Program-made: the position numbers and the translations under genes
In this document: piece by piece, positions 61,266 to 64,000 of the stretch
How the letters are laid out: every line of letters starts with the position of its first letter
Position numbering within the stretch: the first letter of the stretch is position 1
The notes under the pieces: generated by a model
What the model was told of the DNA's origin: nothing
Databases searched by the model: none
What the model saw: the letters and a program-made list of their open reading frames with translations, nothing else
Assembly (NCBI RefSeq): GCF_003952525.1
Contig: NZ_CP034451.1
Location: forward strand, 1,922,001 to 1,986,000
DNA length: 64,000 nucleotides
Source: Mesorhizobium sp. M3A.F.Ca.ET.080.04.2.1
GTDB lineage: Bacteria; Pseudomonadota; Alphaproteobacteria; Rhizobiales; Rhizobiaceae
Reading direction: 5' to 3'

Positions 61266-62429
61266 GTGATCGATCTCGCACTCTGGCTGAATCCTCTGAA
61301 CGGTGCGAATCCGTCGGGAGAGGACTTGCGCAACGACCCGGCCTTCCATGAGCTGGAGCGCCTGACCGAACAGCAGAAAAAGGTCGAATACGAAGGAAAC
61401 AACAAATCGGAAGTCGATGTTCCGGTCGACTGGTCCGTCATAATCACCAAGGCTGAGGAATTGCGTTCGCACGGCCGGGACCTGCGCCTTCTCGTCCTGG
61501 TGGTGCGTGCCCTTGCCAATGAAGACCAGCTGGGCGGGCTCGCTGAAGGCCTGACGCTGATTGCCCAAACCTTCGACAGGCATTGGGATACGATGCATCC
61601 GGCGCTGCGCTCAGGCGCGACGCCGCGCGAGGCTGCCTTGCGGCGCATCAATGCGCTGATCGACCTGCAAAACAGCCAGGACGGGCTGCTCAAGGATCTG
61701 CGCGGCATGGTCTTCTTTGCCCCGCGCACGGTCGGGCCGATCAAAGGCGAGGATCTGGAAAAGGGCAGCCTCGAAGAACAGGTCATGCTGCAGGAGGCGG
61801 CTTCGGGACTGAGCGCGGCCGAAAAGGCGGCGCTGACCAGCACCCACAGCCAATTGGTCAACCGGGTGCGCACCGGATGCAAGGCACAGATGGACCAGGC
61901 CGGCGAGGCGATGACGTCGCTCATCGCCGATGGCCGCGCGGCGATCGCGGCGCTCGAGGCAGTGGAGACCGCGCTCAACGCCCGCATCGAAGGCAGCGGA
62001 TCCACCGTTCCGGAATTGAAGCGATTCCTGCAGCGCCTGCTGACGACGCTGGAGCGGAACTCAGTCGCCGGCGCAGTGGCGAACGGGGCCGCGAAGCCCT
62101 CTCCGCAACCGGCGGAAGCGGCAGCGCCGGCCCGCAACGGAGCCGCAGCGATGGGAGCCGAAAGGATGGCAAGTGTGGCAAGCTCTATGGAAGCGAGCAC
62201 CGGACTGCCCGACCGGATCACCTCGCGCGACGACGTCGTCAAATGCCTCGACCTGGTTGTCGCCTTCTACGACCGCACCGAGCCGTCGAGCCCGATCCCG
62301 CATCTCGCCCGACGCGTGCGGCGCATGGTGCACATGGATTTCGTTGAACTGATGGAAGATCTCGCCCCGTCGGGGCTGAAGGAATTCCGGCTGCTTGCCG
62401 GTGTCCCCGATCCCAAGAAGCCGGCCTAG
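61266..62429 (+). CDS. tssA: Type VI secretion protein TssA
   Basis: 387 residues from GTG 61266. The ImpA_N domain is clear: LWLNPLNGANPSGEDLRNDPAFHELERLT, and WDTMHPALRSGATPREAALRRINALI. An Ala-rich linker (about 275-300) precedes a C-terminal helical region ending SPIPHLARRVRRMVHMDFVELMEDLAP, a typical ImpA C-terminus. TssA caps and organises the sheath during assembly. The tssB gene follows after 20 bases. Confidence 0.9.
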   Translation: MIDLALWLNPLNGANPSGEDLRNDPAFHELERLTEQQKKVEYEGNNKSEVDVPVDWSVIITKAEELRSHGRDLRLLVLVVRALANEDQLGGLAEGLTLIAQTFDRHWDTMHPALRSGATPREAALRRINALIDLQNSQDGLLKDLRGMVFFAPRTVGPIKGEDLEKGSLEEQVMLQEAASGLSAAEKAALTSTHSQLVNRVRTGCKAQMDQAGEAMTSLIADGRAAIAALEAVETALNARIEGSGSTVPELKRFLQRLLTTLERNSVAGAVANGAAKPSPQPAEAAAPARNGAAAMGAERMASVASSMEASTGLPDRITSRDDVVKCLDLVVAFYDRTEPSSPIPHLARRVRRMVHMDFVELMEDLAPSGLKEFRLLAGVPDPKKPA

Positions 62430-62449
62430 AAGAATGAAAGGTAAATAGC

Positions 62450-62986
62450 ATGCCTGCAGAGAGCAAAGCCAAGGTCATCGAAAGAAATCGCGCCCCGCGC
62501 GTGCAGATCGCCTACGACGTTGAAACCTACGGCAGCCCGACGACCATCGAACTGCCGTTCGTCATGGCCGTGATGGCCGATCTTGCCGGGGCCTCACAGA
62601 CCAAGGAAGCGTCAAGGTCGGTGCTCGACCGCAAATTCGTCGAAACCGACGCCAATCGCTTCCCCAAGTTCATGGAGGCAATGGGGCCGCGCGTGAAGGC
62701 GCGGGTGAAGAACACGCTGCCGCAAGCCGAGGGCGCCGAGCGCGACGAGGAACTGGCGGTCGATCTGACCTTCTCCAAGATGGGCGATTTTGCTCCGGAC
62801 AAGATCGCCGAGCAGGTCCCGCAACTGGCCGAGATCCTCAAGATGCGCCGTCAGCTCGAAGAGTTGCTCGGCTTCATGGACGGCCGCGTCGACGCCGAAA
62901 AGCGCATCGCGCAGCTTCTGAACAACGAGCCGCTGCTGAGCAAGATCGCCAGCCAGGCGATGGATGACGGCAAGGGCGAGGAGTAA
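62450..62986 (+). CDS. tssB: Type VI secretion sheath subunit TssB
   Basis: 178 residues, IglA/VipA family: RNRAPRVQIAYDVETYG, LPFVMAVMADLAG, VLDRKFVETDANRFPKFM and FAPDKIAEQVPQLAEILKMRRQLEELLGF. Together with TssC it builds the contractile sheath. The tssC gene starts 3 bases after its stop, so the two are translated together. Confidence 0.93.
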   Translation: MPAESKAKVIERNRAPRVQIAYDVETYGSPTTIELPFVMAVMADLAGASQTKEASRSVLDRKFVETDANRFPKFMEAMGPRVKARVKNTLPQAEGAERDEELAVDLTFSKMGDFAPDKIAEQVPQLAEILKMRRQLEELLGFMDGRVDAEKRIAQLLNNEPLLSKIASQAMDDGKGEE

Positions 62987-62989
62987 GTC

Positions 62990-64000
62990 ATGGCTGAACA
63001 GCAAAAGACCGCAGCCGCCACAGCCGAAGCGGAAGCGATAGACCTCGGCGAATTCAGCGGACTGCTGGAAAAGGATTTCAAGGTCAAGAAGGACGACAGC
63101 GAAAAGCTGCAGCAGCTGGTGCGAAACCTGGCGCTCGCGGCGCAGTCGCGCTCGGAGACCACGACCATCTCTTCCAATGCGATCAAGTCGATCAAGTCGC
63201 TGATCGCCGGCATCGACAAGATGCTGACGACGCAGGTCAACGAGATCATGCATGCGCCGGAAGTGCGGGAGATGGAAGGCACATGGCGCGGCCTCTGGTA
63301 TCTGGTCAACAACACCGAGACGGATACGAAGCTCAAGATCCGGGTGATGAACATCTCCAAGGAGCAGCTGGCCGACACGCTCGAAGACTATGAAGGCCAG
63401 ATGTGGGACCAGAGCCCGATCTTCAAGAAGGTCTACACGGACGAGTATTCGATGCTGGGCGGCGAGCCGATCGGCTGCATCATCGGCGCCTACGAATTCT
63501 CCAACCATCCGCGCGACGTCGGGCTGCTGCGCAACATCTCCGGCGTCTGCGCCTCGGCGCACACGCCCTTCATCGCCGCGGCGTCACCGCGCCTGTTCCG
63601 CATGGACAGCTGGCAGGAACTGCCGAACCCGCAGGACCTGCAGATGATCGTGAACAACCCGGCCTATGCCTCGTGGCAGTCGCTGCGCGAGAGCGAGGAC
63701 GCCCGCTATATCGGTCTCACCATGCCGCGCGTCCTGGCACGTCTGCCCTACGGCACGGAGACGGTTCCGGTGAAGGGCTTCACCTTCGAGGAGGAAGTGG
63801 GCGGCGACCACAACAAATATGTCTGGATGAACGCCGCCTTCCCGATGGGCGTCAACATCAACCGCAGCCACAAGCTTTTTGGCTGGGGAACGCAGATCCG
63901 CGGCGTCGAAAACGGCGGCACGGTGCTCAACCTGCCGGTGCACGCCTTCCCGACCGACGACGGCTCGATCGCGATGAAATGCCCGACCGAGGTCGCCATC
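62990..64000 (+). CDS. tssC: Type VI secretion sheath subunit TssC (3' truncated by window end)
   Basis: 337 codons are present, and the frame runs open to the last base. IglB/VipB family: LIAGIDKMLTTQVNEIMHAPEVREMEGTWRGLWYLVNNTET, then EPIGCIIGAYEFSNHPRDVGLLRNISGVCASAHTPFIAAASP, and TMPRVLARLPYG. It is the larger sheath protein, cut here about two thirds of the way (family length about 490-500). The remaining T6SS genes would lie beyond the window. Confidence 0.93.
   Translation, partial: MAEQQKTAAATAEAEAIDLGEFSGLLEKDFKVKKDDSEKLQQLVRNLALAAQSRSETTTISSNAIKSIKSLIAGIDKMLTTQVNEIMHAPEVREMEGTWRGLWYLVNNTETDTKLKIRVMNISKEQLADTLEDYEGQMWDQSPIFKKVYTDEYSMLGGEPIGCIIGAYEFSNHPRDVGLLRNISGVCASAHTPFIAAASPRLFRMDSWQELPNPQDLQMIVNNPAYASWQSLRESEDARYIGLTMPRVLARLPYGTETVPVKGFTFEEEVGGDHNKYVWMNAAFPMGVNINRSHKLFGWGTQIRGVENGGTVLNLPVHAFPTDDGSIAMKCPTEVAI

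Noticed and set aside
1..64000. CRISPR arrays, tRNA or rRNA genes, insertion sequences and integrases
   Set aside because: None seen: no regularly spaced repeats, no cloverleaf or rRNA signature noticed by eye, no transposase or integrase frame.

Overview
The window is a single high-GC alphaproteobacterial chromosome segment, most likely Mesorhizobium or a close relative in the Phyllobacteriaceae. The reasons are the gene families present (SorC-regulated sugar ABC operons, glx/GlnT-type genes, an Imp-type T6SS) and intergenic palindromes of a kind I associate with Mesorhizobium genomes (27836-27995 and 18436-18484). No tRNA, rRNA, CRISPR array, transposase or prophage gene was seen. Function calls come from recognising families by eye, without database searches.

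Layout. (1) 1-8819: a sugar or polyol utilisation cluster with a COG4091-type oxidoreductase (cut by the window edge), an FGGY kinase, a SorC regulator, a ribose-type ABC importer (permease, binding protein, ATPase) and two SDR dehydrogenases. (2) 9269-12593: three small membrane proteins, an APC-family permease and two further membrane proteins. (3) 12685-22379: an apparently complete N-methylglutamate pathway for methylamine, mgsABC-gmaS-mgdABCD. (4) 22479-27711: a TetR-controlled RND efflux operon. (5) 28033-29673: an acyl-CoA synthetase. (6) 29879-41806: a SorC regulator, a fused class II aldolase/SDR, an insulated D-Ala-D-Ala ligase, a second sugar ABC importer, mtnK, mtnA and a class II fructose-bisphosphate aldolase. 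(7) 41996-50166: an MgtC-like protein and a five-gene operon resembling E. coli yehLMPQ (SWIM, DUF5691, MoxR AAA+, DUF5682, VWA). (8) 50568-58002: an assortment with a 2OG-Fe(II) oxygenase, SDR, AnmK, GNAT, MFS, Lrp, LysR and small proteins. (9) 58077-64000: the start of a type VI secretion locus, with clpV divergent from tssA-tssB-tssC; tssC runs off the window.

How the genes work together. In region 3, GmaS would couple methylamine to glutamate, MgsABC would make N-methylglutamate, and MgdABCD would oxidise it back to glutamate while passing the C1 unit to tetrahydrofolate. The APC permease with its small membrane partners is a candidate amine importer. In region 6 the chemistry chains well: an imported 5-substituted ribose (methylthioribose or 5-deoxyribose) is phosphorylated by MtnK, isomerised to a ketose-1-phosphate by MtnA, and cleaved by the aldolase half of the fusion, with the SDR half processing the released aldehyde. 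One palindrome at 38079-38103 carries the -35 boxes of both the importer operon and mtnKA, which supports co-regulation. The importer substrate and the aldolase assignment are inferences.

The best candidates for undescribed biology are this transporter-linked mtnKA/aldolase-SDR pathway, the DUF5691-containing yeh-type MoxR/VWA operon, and the APC permease with three small membrane partners.
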